This document shows positions 46,560 through 56,770 of a DNA stretch of 64,000 nucleotides, piece after piece. Source of the stretch: Metellina segmentata (lineage: Eukaryota > Arthropoda > Arachnida > Araneae > Tetragnathidae); contig OX375880.1 of NCBI GenBank assembly GCA_947359465.1, forward strand, positions 20,784,714-20,848,713. Direction: 5' to 3'. The notes beneath the pieces were generated by a model. It did no database searches and was not told the origin of the DNA. It was given only the letters and a program-made list of their open reading frames with translations. How positions within the stretch are numbered: position 1 is the first letter of the stretch; every line of letters begins with the position of its first letter. The position numbers and the translations under genes were made by a program.

Positions 46560-46870
46560 TTGACTAGCCACTGCGTGGCTAGTACGGTGTAGCGTCTTAG
46601 GGGGTCTCTCTGACCACTGCTTTGATGGTGGTCTTTCGAGATTTCCTCTGTTACGTGGATTCGCCGTCGAAGGCAATCGGTTGGCGAAGTTATGACCGGA
46701 TGTGGGTAGCCCCTTTCCTTTGAACTGTAGCGATAGCGAACTGTAAGAACGTGTGGGGTCTTCTCTCGAGGAAGAAGAGAGAATCGTTGAACGCATGAAC
46801 GCGAACGGACGCAGGACTACTCTGCTCCTATGAAGCCGCGGGACTGAAACCATCTTATTTGTATGTACCA
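46560..46870. other. GC-richer island after a Helitron-type palindrome, unassigned
   Basis: CTAGCCACTGCGTGGCTAG (46563-46581) is the Helitron 3' hairpin, but no body follows that I can assign. A GC-richer stretch then begins with AGGGGGTCTCTCTGACCAC, which recalls the GGGGTCT palindromes of the piggyBac element at 42681. The minus-strand open frame across it (46467-46871) has no family character. Confidence 0.4.
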
Positions 46871-46984
46871 TCTATTAGCCTCGAAATAGCCTTAACTTAT
46901 GTATATCTTTAGTAACTAATTAAATGTGCTGTATTTTTAAAAGTCGTATTAATTGTATTCAAGCCACTCGTCATGTAAATTCTA

Positions 46985-48028
46985 CTCACGACGTTATGAA
47001 ACGTTGCCCGTGCCAGTTGCTATTGTAAGGTTATTGGTTTGCTTCGCAAACCAAATGGGAGTTCGTAGCTTATTGGATAACAGAGTTGCCCGTGGTGTTG
47101 GTTTACTTCGCCAAACCAAAAATATCAATATTTAATAGAAAAATTATTTATTCAAAGAAAATCAAACGTATAAGGTATTTGTCTGGTGTCAAATTTTCCG
47201 CAGATTTCAAATCCGTTGAAATTTTTAATCTATCTTTAACGATCAAGATTTTATATAAAAAAAAAATAACTAAACAATGCCAGCCAGTGTTTCTTATTTT
47301 TTTTTTTTGCTTTTTTTAGGCTGAAATCCTAAGAGGGCAGGAAATGTAATTTGTTTATTATTTCAACGCGAAATTTGACGTGACGTCAGAATCTCTTGCG
47401 AAAAAATATAAAAGATATTCATTTTAAAATTTTATTTATTTAAAGAAAATCATGTTTCTAGGTAATGGTAATGGTAATTTTTAGTTTACGTCGTACTAGA
47501 GCAACGCAACGGGCTATTGACGACGGTCCGGAATCAGTGGAAAGATTCGAGGACAACACCTCGTAATTTTGAACCACGGTCAGATGACGAAGCAACACCT
47601 GAGCTTCATGTTTCTAGGTATCGTTCTAATGTGAAATTTTCCGCTGATTTTAAATCCGTAGAAGTTTTTACTTTATCTTTAAAGGTATAGGAGATAGAAA
47701 AAGGAACTGTAAATAACTCCAGTTAAACGTTTTTGTTTTTTATCGTCCAATAAAAAATTGTTCTTCCACTCAAAATGAAAACGGAAATAAAAATTAATTG
47801 AGAATCCATGATATTCTATGCTATTGCATTTAATAATAATTAAATTTCACATTATAAATTCATTTTAAAATGTTCTAGATTGAATTTTAAAATTCGCCGC
47901 GACCCCAAAACTGTAAAAAATTTGGATTAACTGTGTGTAAAATCCCATTGCTGTAAATGCCATAGATTCGTCAGGACTTTGCGGGCAGAAAACAAACAGA
48001 CAAACACTTCCTTTTGTAATATTAGAGA
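46985..48028 (-). mobile_element. Non-autonomous Helitron with a SINE inserted
   Basis: Read on the minus strand, the 5' end is TCTCTAATATTACAAAAGG at 48028. The family blocks follow, including several copies of the motif around GGATTTGAAATCTGCGG (reversed near 47195 and 47640). Towards the 3' end are the GGTTTGCTTCGCAAACC inverted motif (47037-47053) and a GGCACGGGCAACG block (about 47005-47017 on the minus strand). The CTAG hairpin is degenerate, so the left edge is approximate. A SINE at 47465-47605 interrupts it. Confidence 0.75.
47465..47605 (-). mobile_element. 5'-truncated SINE inserted in the Helitron
   Basis: The insert runs from ATGGTAATGGTAATTTTTAG (the tail, reversed) through CGTCGTACTAGAGCAACG and GACGACGGTCCGGAATCAG to GCAACACCTGAGC, where it is cut; the tRNA head is missing. 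A 15-bp duplication TCATGTTTCTAGGTA flanks it at 47450-47464 and 47606-47620. Truncation at the 5' side plus a 15-bp duplication is the mark of LINE-driven target-primed insertion. Confidence 0.92.
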
Positions 48029-48202
48029 TGTAACCGCTTTTGTGATTGATTTGAGTCAGCGTAAAATATTCCCTTTTCTTTTACAGTGCTCAACCTCTCC
48101 CCTTCTTAGGCAAGATCCGATTTCACCGCACAGACACGCCGAGAGGGTTGATATAAGCGGATCGGGCCCATTCCGACACCCTCTCTCCGGAGATCGTCCA
48201 CA

Positions 48203-49796
48203 ATGTCGTGTGGAGAAGGAGATGAAAAGCGCTGCGTCACTTTCCATTGGGGGATCGAGAACTTCAGCTTCTAGGACACTGAATTTCACGGGAAGACTCT
48301 CCGAAGTCGCACTGTCCCATTCTTCGACTTAAGATGGTGGTACCTGTCTCTGGACAAAGAGGACCAGCGTCTCAATGTGACTCTCAACGAGGTGTACAGT
48401 GTATCGAGCCTTCCGATGAACCTGGAACTGTCCTTCCTGGACGGTGACGGATTAACACTTGTTTCTGGAACATTGCGAAACCAAGTCATCAGAAGTTGCA
48501 CGCCGCTCCAACTGCCCGACGCAGGAGGAGGTGTTCGTGACCAGGAGGAGGTGTTCGTGACCAGGAGGAGGTGTTCGTGACCAGGAGGTCCGCGTTCCTG
48601 CCTCACGATGTCTCGACCGTTCGATGCCGAGTCTGGAAGACACGCGTGGATCCCGTGAGGGTCGAGCGGTGGTTCACTCGCACTCGAATCAGTGTTCGGA
48701 AGATATGCATCGAGTGGCCCATCAAGGGGACGGGGGAACTTCAGCTGAACCAGAAGGCCACCGCTCCCGAGGCGTTCAATCTCCACCCCCACATAACCGC
48801 CCAGTTCAGCTTGAATTTCTTCTTCGCGGGTGCTTCCCTCGAAGAGGCCAGCGTCGATTTCGAAATTGCTCTAGTGAGAACCGTGATCGACGAACCGATA
48901 TCGATGTCGTGCAAAATCTCGTTCGTGGACATCGAGCGGAAAGCGATGGTTCTGGTGGAAGACACGCACAGGTTTTGTCCATCGGAGAGAAAGCAGACTT
49001 GGATAGTTCCCAGGTTCGTGTCTAGGCAAAAGTTGCTTTCCGAATGCTGCTCCCCTGGAGATGTCCTCACTCTGCTGTGCGAGTTCACTTGCGGCACGAG
49101 GGACAAGAGCTACGAGTGGATCGAGGGATCCTGTGAATCGGCTAGCCTGAAAACAGGTATCCCAAGGAACAACGTCTCCGAGGCAAGCAGTCAAACCTCA
49201 CAGCAGAGCAGTGACGACTCTCTCGGCTCGTAGCAGAGTGGTGACCACTCTGTCGTCTCGCATCTCAAAAGCGTCTCCGTGGCCAGGCTGCAACAAGACC
49301 TCTTGACCATTTACAATGACCACACTCTCAGCGACTTCGAACTCCGCGCGGGAAACTGCTCCTACCACGTGCTCAAGAACGTCCTGAGTGCCCGTTCCCC
49401 GGTTTTCTTCCGAGACATGTTCTGCTCGGACAACCAGGCTCACGCCCAGTTCCTGGATGTCCCGGACGTGGACGCTCACACCCTCAACCAAATGATGACC
49501 TTCCTGTACGCGGGCACTGTGGACGACCTGCAGTGGGAGGGTGTAGCCAAATTGTACCACGCGGCACACAAGTACCAGGTACCCACCCTGAAGCAGCAGT
49601 GCTTGGCACTCTTGCGGTCCGGCGTCACAGTGTCGAACGTGAGCGACATCTTGACACTAGCGAAAAGTCACGATGACCAAGAGCTGACGTCGTTCGCCCA
49701 CGACTTCGTCTTGAGACACTTCGACGAGGTGATCCTCTCCGAAGAATGGAGTAAGTTCATGCAAAGTGAATACGAAGGGAATACAAGACAGGAATA
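48203..49796 (+). pseudogene. TDPOZ-like MATH-MATH-BTB protein pseudogene
   Basis: Proteins of this type (speckle-type POZ/TDPOZ) bind substrates through MATH and cullin-3 through BTB, acting as ubiquitin-ligase adaptors. From ATG at 48203 the reading MSCGEGDEKRCVTFHWGIE opens a MATH domain, broken by a TAG at 48272-48274; it then runs through HGKTLRSRTVPFFD to LPMNLELSFLDGDGLTLVSG. A 20-bp tandem expansion (48521-48588) changes the frame. From 48571 a second MATH-like domain follows (HITAQFSLNFFFAGASLEEA; RKQTWIVPRFVSRQKLLSEC). A TAG at 49231-49233 precedes the BTB domain (DHTLSDFELRAGN, LDVPDVDAHTLNQMMTFLYA) and the start of BACK; the end is at 49794-49796. It is GC-richer than its surroundings. 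Three lesions in an otherwise well-preserved sequence suggest a young pseudogene. No intron is seen within it. Confidence 0.9.
48521..48588 (+). repeat. 20-bp coding tandem repeat, 3.4 units
   Basis: The unit CCAGGAGGAGGTGTTCGTGA is repeated (48521, 48541, 48561 and a partial at 48581; the first unit has G for the first C). The unit is not a multiple of three, so gain of copies shifts the frame between the two MATH domains. Confidence 0.96.
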
Positions 49797-49799
49797 GGC

Positions 49800-50174
49800 A
49801 GGGAATACGATGCATAAGCTGTACGCGATGAAGGTGAAAGTAAGAAACAGCCAATAAGCTGGTCGATAATTCTGATCTTTTTGAAGGAAGTGAAACGATT
49901 GGCAATATTGAATATCGGCAGTTGTGGCCGATTTTTTAAATCGCTCACTCCTTTGAACAACGTCATTCAATAAAACCCCAATTACCCGATTTTCTGCCTT
50001 AACCGAGCTATCAAAAATTTCTAGGATTTTTTTTTTGGTTCAATATTTTCCATTTTTAAAACTACCGAAAACAATTCTGAACTTGATCTCATAAACACTC
50101 AGGAAAACGAAATTCATCAACACTATCCCCTTTACTTTTCATTGTATCGCGCACTAAAATCTATTGAAAGTGCT

Positions 50175-50229
<55 letters not shown>

Positions 50230-50345
50230 TAATTTTCGTTTTAACCGAGTTAGTCTTGGTCTACATTAACTCGGATAATTTAAACTCTACTGTATCTCAA
50301 AAAACGTGATTTTTCAGGAGAGTGATTTTACAGTTTAAAAGTGGA
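49800..50345. other. AT-rich stretch after the MATH-BTB pseudogene
   Basis: No gene. It contains AATAAAACCC (49968-49977), which could be a polyadenylation signal for the pseudogene, and the TA tract at 50180-50226. Confidence 0.4.
50180..50226. repeat. (TA)n microsatellite
   Basis: About 23 uninterrupted TA units. Confidence 0.98.
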
Positions 50346-50357
50346 TTGAAATGTGTA

Positions 50358-51765
50358 CTGCTGTTTGTAAAAAATGCAACACAATGAAGGAGTCATCAGA
50401 ATTAAATGAAATTTATTACACAAACGGCTTGTATTAGTACAAATAAATGAATAAATTTTCAAAGCAAACAAACAATATTAAGTGTCCGAAATCAGTATTT
50501 GGTGTAGCCACCACGCGCTGTAATAAGTGTTGCCATACGACGTGGCATGGAGTGAAACAAATGTTGAATGTCTGCTTGTGAAAGAGAATTCCATATTGTT
50601 TGTATGCGTACACAAAGTTCGTCTTTTGAAGCTGTAGGAGGCGGATCACGAGCGAGACGCCGACCAACCAAATCCCACAATTGCTCAATAGGCGACATAT
50701 CAGACGAATAAGCAGGCCAAGGAAGAAGTTGCATGTGTTGGGCTGAAAAGAAGTCTCGAACATTCCTTGCAACGTGTGGGCGTGCATTATCCTGTTGAAA
50801 GATAGCTCCAAGGATGCCTTGAAGGGAACGACTTCGGGCTCTAGCACTTTACGGACATACCTGTTGCTATTCAGAATACCTTCAATTCGTAGCAGCTGAG
50901 ATCGTCCATGATACGAAATCGCACCCCAGACCATAACTTCGGATGTTCGGCCACTATGACGTTCAATAACGCACTCTGGAAGGCAGCGTTCACCGGCATA
51001 GCTTCTAACACGAATGCGGCCATCATGGTTCCACAAATTAAAGCGGGATTCGTCAGAAAAGACAACTTGTTACCAATCAGCTCGTCAGGCTCTGTGCTCA
51101 TGAGCCCATTGCAGACGCAGCCGTCGATGGTTTGACTTCAGGGGGATTCTGTATAAAGGAATCCTTGCACGCAGTCCACGGTGCAGCAGACGTCGGAGAA
51201 TTGACGAAGCCGACATTAGTACACCTGTAGCAGTAGACGAAAGTGCGGCCAACTGCCTGGAGGAAGCTGTACGCTCATTCACCCCCATGTGGACCAGGGG
51301 TCTATCATCGCGCGCTGACGTCACCTTTCGTTGTCCACTCCCAGTTTTTCGAGTTGTCTGGTGCTCGTCGGTCCACTGCTTCTAAACTCGCATCACTGTG
51401 GAACTGTTCCACTGCACACGAGTTTCTATTGCGCGATAGGAAAATCCTCCTTCACGAAGGCCGATGATTATCCCCCGTTCAAACTCCGTAAGTTGTTGAA
51501 ATTTAACCCTATTTCGTCGTGGAGGCATACTTAGGTCTCACTAAACGTTCGCCACTAAAAAATAACCATGCACTATTTTCAACGTCCCGCTACAGCCCTC
51601 TATTAATACGCTTTTAGCATCAGTTCAGAGGGCGCTGCTCACAGCATGCATGTGTGGTGGCTCTGAAACTACTACTTTGCATAACATCTTATAATTGACA
51701 TTTACTGCAAATTTCATTTCATTCGGATGATTCCTTCATGGTGTTGCATTTTTTACAAACAGCAG
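50358..51765 (-). mobile_element. Tc1-type DNA transposon, complete ends, inactive
   Basis: The ends are CTGCTGTTTGTAAAAAATGC (50358) and its counterpart in reverse at 51765, with similarity of about 55 bp (CTGCTGTTTGTAAAAAATGC shared, then AATGAAATT). TA precedes the left end; the right flank is TG, so the usual TA duplication is mutated on that side. The 1408-bp length and one transposase frame fit Tc1/mariner. Inactive because of the broken transposase. Confidence 0.92.
50492..51528 (-). pseudogene. Tc1-type transposase (DD34E), broken
   Basis: This cut-and-paste transposase would move DNA at TA sites. From ATG at 51528 the reading MPPRRNRVKFQQLTEFERG opens the first helix-turn-helix, with a TAG in its end. 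The second DNA-binding part follows (HMGVNERTASSRQLAALSS, LHRGLRARIPLYRIPL). Catalytic residues are visible: FSDESRF (first D), QQDNARPH (second D) and SDMSPIE (E), with 34 residues between the second D and E. Lesions: three in-frame stops (in the first HTH, after AHEHRA at 51085-51087, and in the next few codons) and a frameshift near 50820 (VVPF, then QGILGAIF in the next frame). The end is GGYTKY before 50492. About 345 codons, the family's normal size. Confidence 0.94.
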
Positions 51766-51769
51766 TGTG

Positions 51770-52320
51770 TATTAAAAATAAATATTACTTCTGCTCTCTG
51801 ACGGCTAAATATTGAGCGGTGAGGTATGACGATCTTGCAAGTAAATACTACTATTTCAGGGCATTCTGTAAACAGGCATAACTAAAAATCGCCCATTTTG
51901 AAATATTACTTTGTTGAAATGAGTGAGCGAAATGTGGTATCCATTCGTAGACCTATCCAAATAGTAGTTTGGAGACGGAACTTTCAGTCACCAATGGGTC
52001 GATGGACAATTGAGTGGTGCTAATATTGTTACTGCTGCTTTTGGACTCGGAAAGAAAATTCTCAATTTTACTACAAGTTATACAGACATTAAAATAGGTA
52101 TATATTCCTATTAAATATTGATTTGGTCAGTACTTTCCATCATTTGATTTTATATGCCTATTTTTAATGGAAAGCCGCCATTAAAAATAATTTCTTTTGC
52201 TATTTTTAAGATAAAGCGAATCAAAGCAGACATACAAACGTGAGCAATAGTTTTATCATACATTGTACTGTAACTGGCATTAATTTCAATGATGCCTTTC
52301 AATTCCGTTAGCGCACAGAA
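51770..52320. other. Stretch between two Tc1 elements, nothing recognised
   Basis: AT-rich sequence without gene-like frames. It may include the undetermined 3' end of the Tc1 remnant that begins at 53276. Confidence 0.4.
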
Positions 52321-52324
52321 ACTT

Positions 52325-53276
52325 TTTTAATTCTATCAAAATCGGGTCATTATAACCTTGTCACAGAATCCCGTCTATGGATGTGCAGGTCGGTGCGATA
52401 TACTAACGAAATCCCGTCCCACACCATGATGCTTCCACCTCGGAATGCGTGATGCTCGATGATGTTCTGCGGCCGATTGCGTATGCCTTGTTCTCTTCAG
52501 ACACTTACATGTTTATCATCTGACTCCAGGGAAAATCTTGACTCATCCGTGAACATAACATTAGCCTAATCAGACACAGTATAATTTACATGTTGCTGAC
52601 ATCACTTTAATCGTGCCTCTCTGGATTGGTCGGATAGAAGAATACAAACTCGTCGTTAGCGGGCGTACAGTCCATTCATTTGTTGCCTTCGCCGCACAGT
52701 ACTGGCATATATAGTCTTACCAATGGACGCTGCAACCATAGATGTCACACGTGTGGAGGTTTCTCTTCGATTCCGCTTCGCTACAACAGCAATATATCTA
52801 TCATTCACAGGGGTCGTAACCCTTGGGCGGCCGGCCACAGGTCTTCGGACAACTGTTTGGCTTTGTTTGGAATTGTATCCATAATCGTGATCTGGCGGAA
52901 TGATGAACGCTGAAGAAAAGAGCAACATCAGTGATTGATTGCCCTGCTTCAAGGCGTCCCACTGAACGCCAGCGTTCATTATCTGCCATTCATCTTCTGG
53001 AAGCCATAGAAACAAGTCTGTCTTGAAAACTAATCGTACAAAAGTTCTAAACATTTTTTATCAGCACTTACATGCAACTCCTCTAACCCTTCACAATGCT
53101 GGCTTCGTATACGACTGCCTTTTTTTGCATATTTCTCGACACGAAACCGTGATTGGCGGTTAGGTAACACATTTGCATACTTCCATCTACCTCTGCAGCA
53201 AATGGCAGCTTCTCAAAGTCGGATTGGCTTCTGGAAATTAACATTTTACACTCCGTGCTTAACTTTTGGCAGTGAG
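52325..53276 (-). mobile_element. Second Tc1-like element (remnant with transposase)
   Basis: On the minus strand the element starts after a TA with CTCACTGCCAAAAGTTAAGC, followed by the same leader as the copy at 28975 (GAAGCCAGCATTGTGAAGGG in related form). Transposase sequence follows: SVGRLEAGQSITDVALFFSV and QFQTK (first helix-turn-helix), then in a shifted frame RPVAGRPRVTTPVNDRYIAV and ASTVRRRQQMNGLYAR (second DNA-binding part). Near 52545 MFTDESRFSLESDDKH holds the first catalytic aspartate, and HAFRGGSIMVWDGIS lies near 52430. The second half of the catalytic domain and the right end were not found. A family different from the element at 50358. Confidence 0.85.
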
Positions 53277-53790
53277 TAAAAATACACAATATGGATGTTT
53301 AAAAAAATAAATCCAAGAGAATGAATGTTGAAATGAAAAAGACACATCGCATCCCGACAAGAAAAGTGACACAAGTCAAAAATAAATATTTTGATGTTAT
53401 GTCATTTACAAATATGTATGAGGTGCCCCAGAGTGTTATATTACTATTCTATAGAATATAATACATGTTATCACTATAAATACTTACGTAAAATTTAAAA
53501 GAAGTTTGTACTATTTCAATATAAGTTTTATGGTATCCTTTAAGATAATGTTTCTCAAATTCTGAAATTTTGAGTTGTGTCACTTTTCTTGCCGGAGTGC
53601 GATATGGTTACCATTTATGTATTCGTAGTATGCAAGTGAATTTCTCTACACATAAGTGCACTCATAAATAGAGCATTTTCTTTAATGTAGCGAGTTAACA
53701 AGATAAAACAGCTCTTAATTACGTGTACAATTAGAACTCTAAGTACGAAGCAACATTTGCACTGACAACAAATGCATTTTTTATATACCA
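53277..53790. other. AT-rich stretch, nothing recognised
   Basis: No gene-like frame, no inverted ends and no family motif. Confidence 0.45.
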
Positions 53791-54456
53791 CTAGACATTG
53801 AGTGGCCAGCATGGCGTTGCCCGTGACAGTTCTTTTCGTGGGTTCAGGTGTGACCACTGTTTGCCAACGTCCGCCAACTCCCGGTGATTGTTACGCATTC
53901 CATCTGGTTTGCTCACAAACCAACACCTCAGGCAACGCCGTGATGACCTCAAAGTGACTGGTAATAAATAAATGCCAAGAAATTAATTAAAAAAATATTT
54001 TAGATTAAACTTAAAAAATCGGGCTGTACACATTAAATCTTAATGATACAGAAAACATCAAAAATAAAAAGCAATAATTTTAAAAATGAGTCCTACTCCC
54101 ATAGAAAATCACCTCAAATTGCTTTTGCCCGTGACAAAGTTGAAATCGCCTGAAAGAAAGTTAAAAAATCAACAATATAAATCAAATAATGCTAGAGTCG
54201 GAAATCCGTTAAGAAGAAAAAATAAGACGAAAAAAGCCGAAATCTGTACATTTTTCAATCAAAGAAGCTATAACGTCCCATTCCCCAAAAACTACTAATA
54301 AATGAAATTTTTTAAATGTTCTAGATTAAATTTTAAAATTTGGGCAGGACATAAAAATTGCATAACATTAGGACTATCTGTGTGATAGATTTCATTATTG
54401 TGAGTACCATAGATTCATAAAGACACGCAGAGAAACACTTCCTTTTATAATAGTAC
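53791..54456 (-). mobile_element. Non-autonomous Helitron
   Basis: On the minus strand the 5' end is at about 54456 (ACTATTATAAAAGGAAGTG). The family block with a GGACTAT-like segment and TTTAAAATTTAATCTAGAAC follows. The 3' end reads CACGGGCAACGCCATGCTGG, the degenerate palindrome CCACTCAATGTCTAG and T (53791). TGGTTTGCTCACAAACC, the sub-terminal inverted motif, lies at 53907-53923. No coding. Confidence 0.75.
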
Positions 54457-54574
54457 AATGAAAAATAGCTTTTAACAAATGTTTCGATGACAATAAAATT
54501 ACATCCTTCCTCAAACAATCAAGATGAGCTTATATTCATTGATAAAATTAAATCCATTATATAATCCACATAAC

Positions 54575-55175
54575 TGGCGAACAATGAGGAATTAAAAAAA
54601 ATCAAAGAATAAATTACTGTCATGGAAACCCGATAAGAAATATATGCTACATAACAATCAACAAGTTGCACTGCAACGACTTTTGAGGATAGGAAACTAT
54701 TTCAGATGAATCCTGATAATTTGCAGCAAAATATCATCGGATTACCCCAAGATACCTCCGACAGTGAAAATCAAGTTGCTTATTTTTTATCACACAGAGA
54801 GGTCATTCACCCATGATCGAACCACTAGTGAAATACGTATCGTGTTCGATGCGTCTTCACATGAATCTGGTGAAATCTCACTAAAAGACTGTTTACACAT
54901 TGGTCCGAACTATTTCCGGACATTATTGAACTTTTGTTGTCATTCGGACTTAATACCATATTAGCGTTTTTACAGATACAAGTGGACGAAAAAGACAGAG
55001 ATGTATATATCACGGTTTCTATATGATAAAAACTCATTTGATGACTCACAAAATCTCAAGACCTATCGATTCACTCGCGTTTTATTTGGGATAAATCGCA
55101 GTCCGTTCCTCTTAATTGCAACTATCAAACACCATTTAAAACGTTATGAGTATGCAAACTTTTTTGTTGCAGTAA
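54575..55175 (+). pseudogene. BEL/Pao retrotransposon reverse transcriptase, first part
   Basis: LLSWKPDKKYMLHNNQQVAL-like sequence lies near 54630. A block reading RTTSEIRIVFDASSHESGE and LKDCLHIGPN follows near 54830-54910, then after frame changes VDEKDRDVYISRF and YRFTRVLFGINRSPF (about 55060-55110) and IKHHLKRYEYANFF. This order is characteristic of BEL/Pao reverse transcriptases. Stops and frameshifts are frequent. The domain is cut at about 55170 and continues at 55926. Confidence 0.82.
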
Positions 55176-55925
55176 AAATGGGAAAAGTTGCATTTATCAT
55201 TCCCTAAAGTTGAATTTATTTTTGATACACTAAATTCTAAAATAAATTATTCGTAAAGAATGAAAAAATTCAAAATATATTGACAATTCTAGTCGTGAAC
55301 TACAGTGATATAATACATCCTGAAATACAGAAGAACGTTGAATGGCCGATCCTTGGTCAGTAATTTCTATAACATTTTTTAAAACTGCGCCAGCTGCAAT
55401 CATATAATGTGCTGTATCGGATAGCAGAAGGGCAAAATCCTTTCGCTCAACATTAAGATATTTTAAAATGCCATCTACCAGACACAAACAACATATTGAT
55501 GATCGACACTCAAACTCGCAAACTGCAGTCGATTACGCAAGTTTCCTCTGGATTATCAAGAGTGTCAACCAATGTGTGAAATGTACTTCTTGCCATTTAT
55601 TTCACTTTCGTCTGTCAGGACGTACACCTTCTTTCCATGAACTTCTTGTTTGATCCGCAAATACTTCGGTATTCGCAAGATCAGACACACGTGATCAAAG
55701 GGTTTGTTCAGAGGGCAAAAAAGGAAATAGTAATTTCATATTAATTTATTTTAAGCTAAATTTTAAAAAGTTGCAGGTGGGGTTGCATTTATGCAGAAAG
55801 TTGCATTTATGTTGCGGTTATAACTCGCTTACAATACACCCCATGAAGGAGGAATTTTGTTTTTAGTACTTAACATGCAGCGTAGAACGTATGAAAAAAA
55901 GTTGCATTTGTTGCAAAAAGTTTCC
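55176..55925. mobile_element. Insertion splitting the BEL/Pao sequence (hAT-like)
   Basis: BEL/Pao coding stops after FFVA and resumes with ETCRF at 55926, so these 750 bp were inserted. The edges share an imperfect inverted ATGGGAAAAGTTGCA / ATAGGGAAACTTTTTGCA pattern. A minus-strand hAT-like transposase fragment lies inside (55370-55665). No clear target duplication was found. Confidence 0.6.
55370..55665 (-). pseudogene. hAT-like transposase fragment (central region)
   Basis: The minus strand reads GKKVYVLTDESEINGKKYIS near 55640, then in other frames DNPEETCVIDCSL, and in an open stretch VDGILKYLNVERKDFALLLS followed by DTAHYMIAAGAVLKN. In hAT-like transposases a DE-containing block followed by LLLSDxAxYM is the catalytic core region. 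About 95 codons remain with several frame changes. The family name is by pattern only. Confidence 0.62.
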
Positions 55926-56045
55926 CTATGAGACTTGTAGATTTTTACTGGACCATATTTATGTAGACGATATCGTTAGAAGTCTCCAAGATATTGAACG
56001 TGAAAAAAAATTTGAAAACGAAATTACTGTAAAAGTAATAAAAAT
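55926..56045 (+). pseudogene. BEL/Pao reverse transcriptase, catalytic block
   Basis: ETCRFLLDHIYVDDIVRSLQ and DIE follow here, the BEL/Pao RT active-site block with the YVDD box intact. It is the direct continuation of 54575-55175 beyond the inserted 750 bp. Sequence after 56045 is no longer recognisable as RT. Confidence 0.8.
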
Positions 56046-56339
56046 AAATTGAAAAGAAAATTAGAACATTTTGAATTTCCCGCGTTATATTTCTTGAGAT
56101 TTGCATGCGGGAAAACTTGGTATTGAAAAATTCGTTTGGGAATTTAAAATAATATATTTATTGGGATGGGGGTAAAATAAAATGCGATGTTTTTTCCTAT
56201 GACGGACAAATACAGAATGATAAAAAGTACAGATTTAACTTTTAATTTAACAGTATAAAAAACAAAAAAGTATCCTTGAAAAGCAATAAAGAAAATATAA
56301 AAACCCTACATTAATAAAAAAAGATATGAAGTGAGAAAA
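56046..56339. other. AT-rich stretch, nothing recognised
   Basis: No family motif; it may be decayed BEL/Pao sequence. Confidence 0.35.
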
Positions 56340-56770
56340 TGAAGCAACGTTGAACGAGTACTGTAAAAGAAATGTTTGTTTTTTTTAATCCATTTCTGTA
56401 TCATGTTGTAGAGCAATTGAAAGCTAGATTTGAATCCCATGCAAATATTGTAGGAAATTTGCAGTTATTATATATGTATATAGTTCCAAGTTTCTTCACA
56501 GATTACGCGGCCTGCCACTTAAAACTAATAAAAATTTTGTACTTGAAAACTGTAACACACGAAACCTTGAAAGCAGAGTAGTATAAGGAAGTTGACGACT
56601 GAATCTGCTGTGGGTGCTTTGGAGGCTTACGACGAATGCAATAAATTTTTCTTCCCTATTATTAAGAAATTGGAATTTTTGCGTTTTGATCTTTACATTT
56701 ACCAAATACTCCCACTTTTTCCCCCAAAAAAATATAGGGACACTTGAAAGTTGCATTGATCATGATGTGA
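56340..56770 (+). pseudogene. hAT-like transposase, C-terminal region, decayed
   Basis: NPFLYHVVEQLKARFESHAN (56388-56447) resembles the helical segment before the C-terminal dimerisation domain of hAT transposases. After stops, TESAVGALEAYDECNKFFFP near 56603-56662 resembles the start of that domain (ALxxCD..FFPNI). The conserved RSFS/LRRLK end was not found. Orientation is opposite to the fragment at 55370-55665, so they may be different elements. Confidence 0.45.

Noticed and set aside
46467..46871. A minus-strand 134-codon frame in the GC-richer island
   Set aside because: No family motif; it overlaps a SINE 3' fragment and a Helitron palindrome, so it is probably chance.
48741..49194. 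Long minus-strand open frames across the MATH-BTB pseudogene
   Set aside because: They are antisense shadows of a GC-richer coding sequence; the plus-strand reading shows MATH and BTB motifs.
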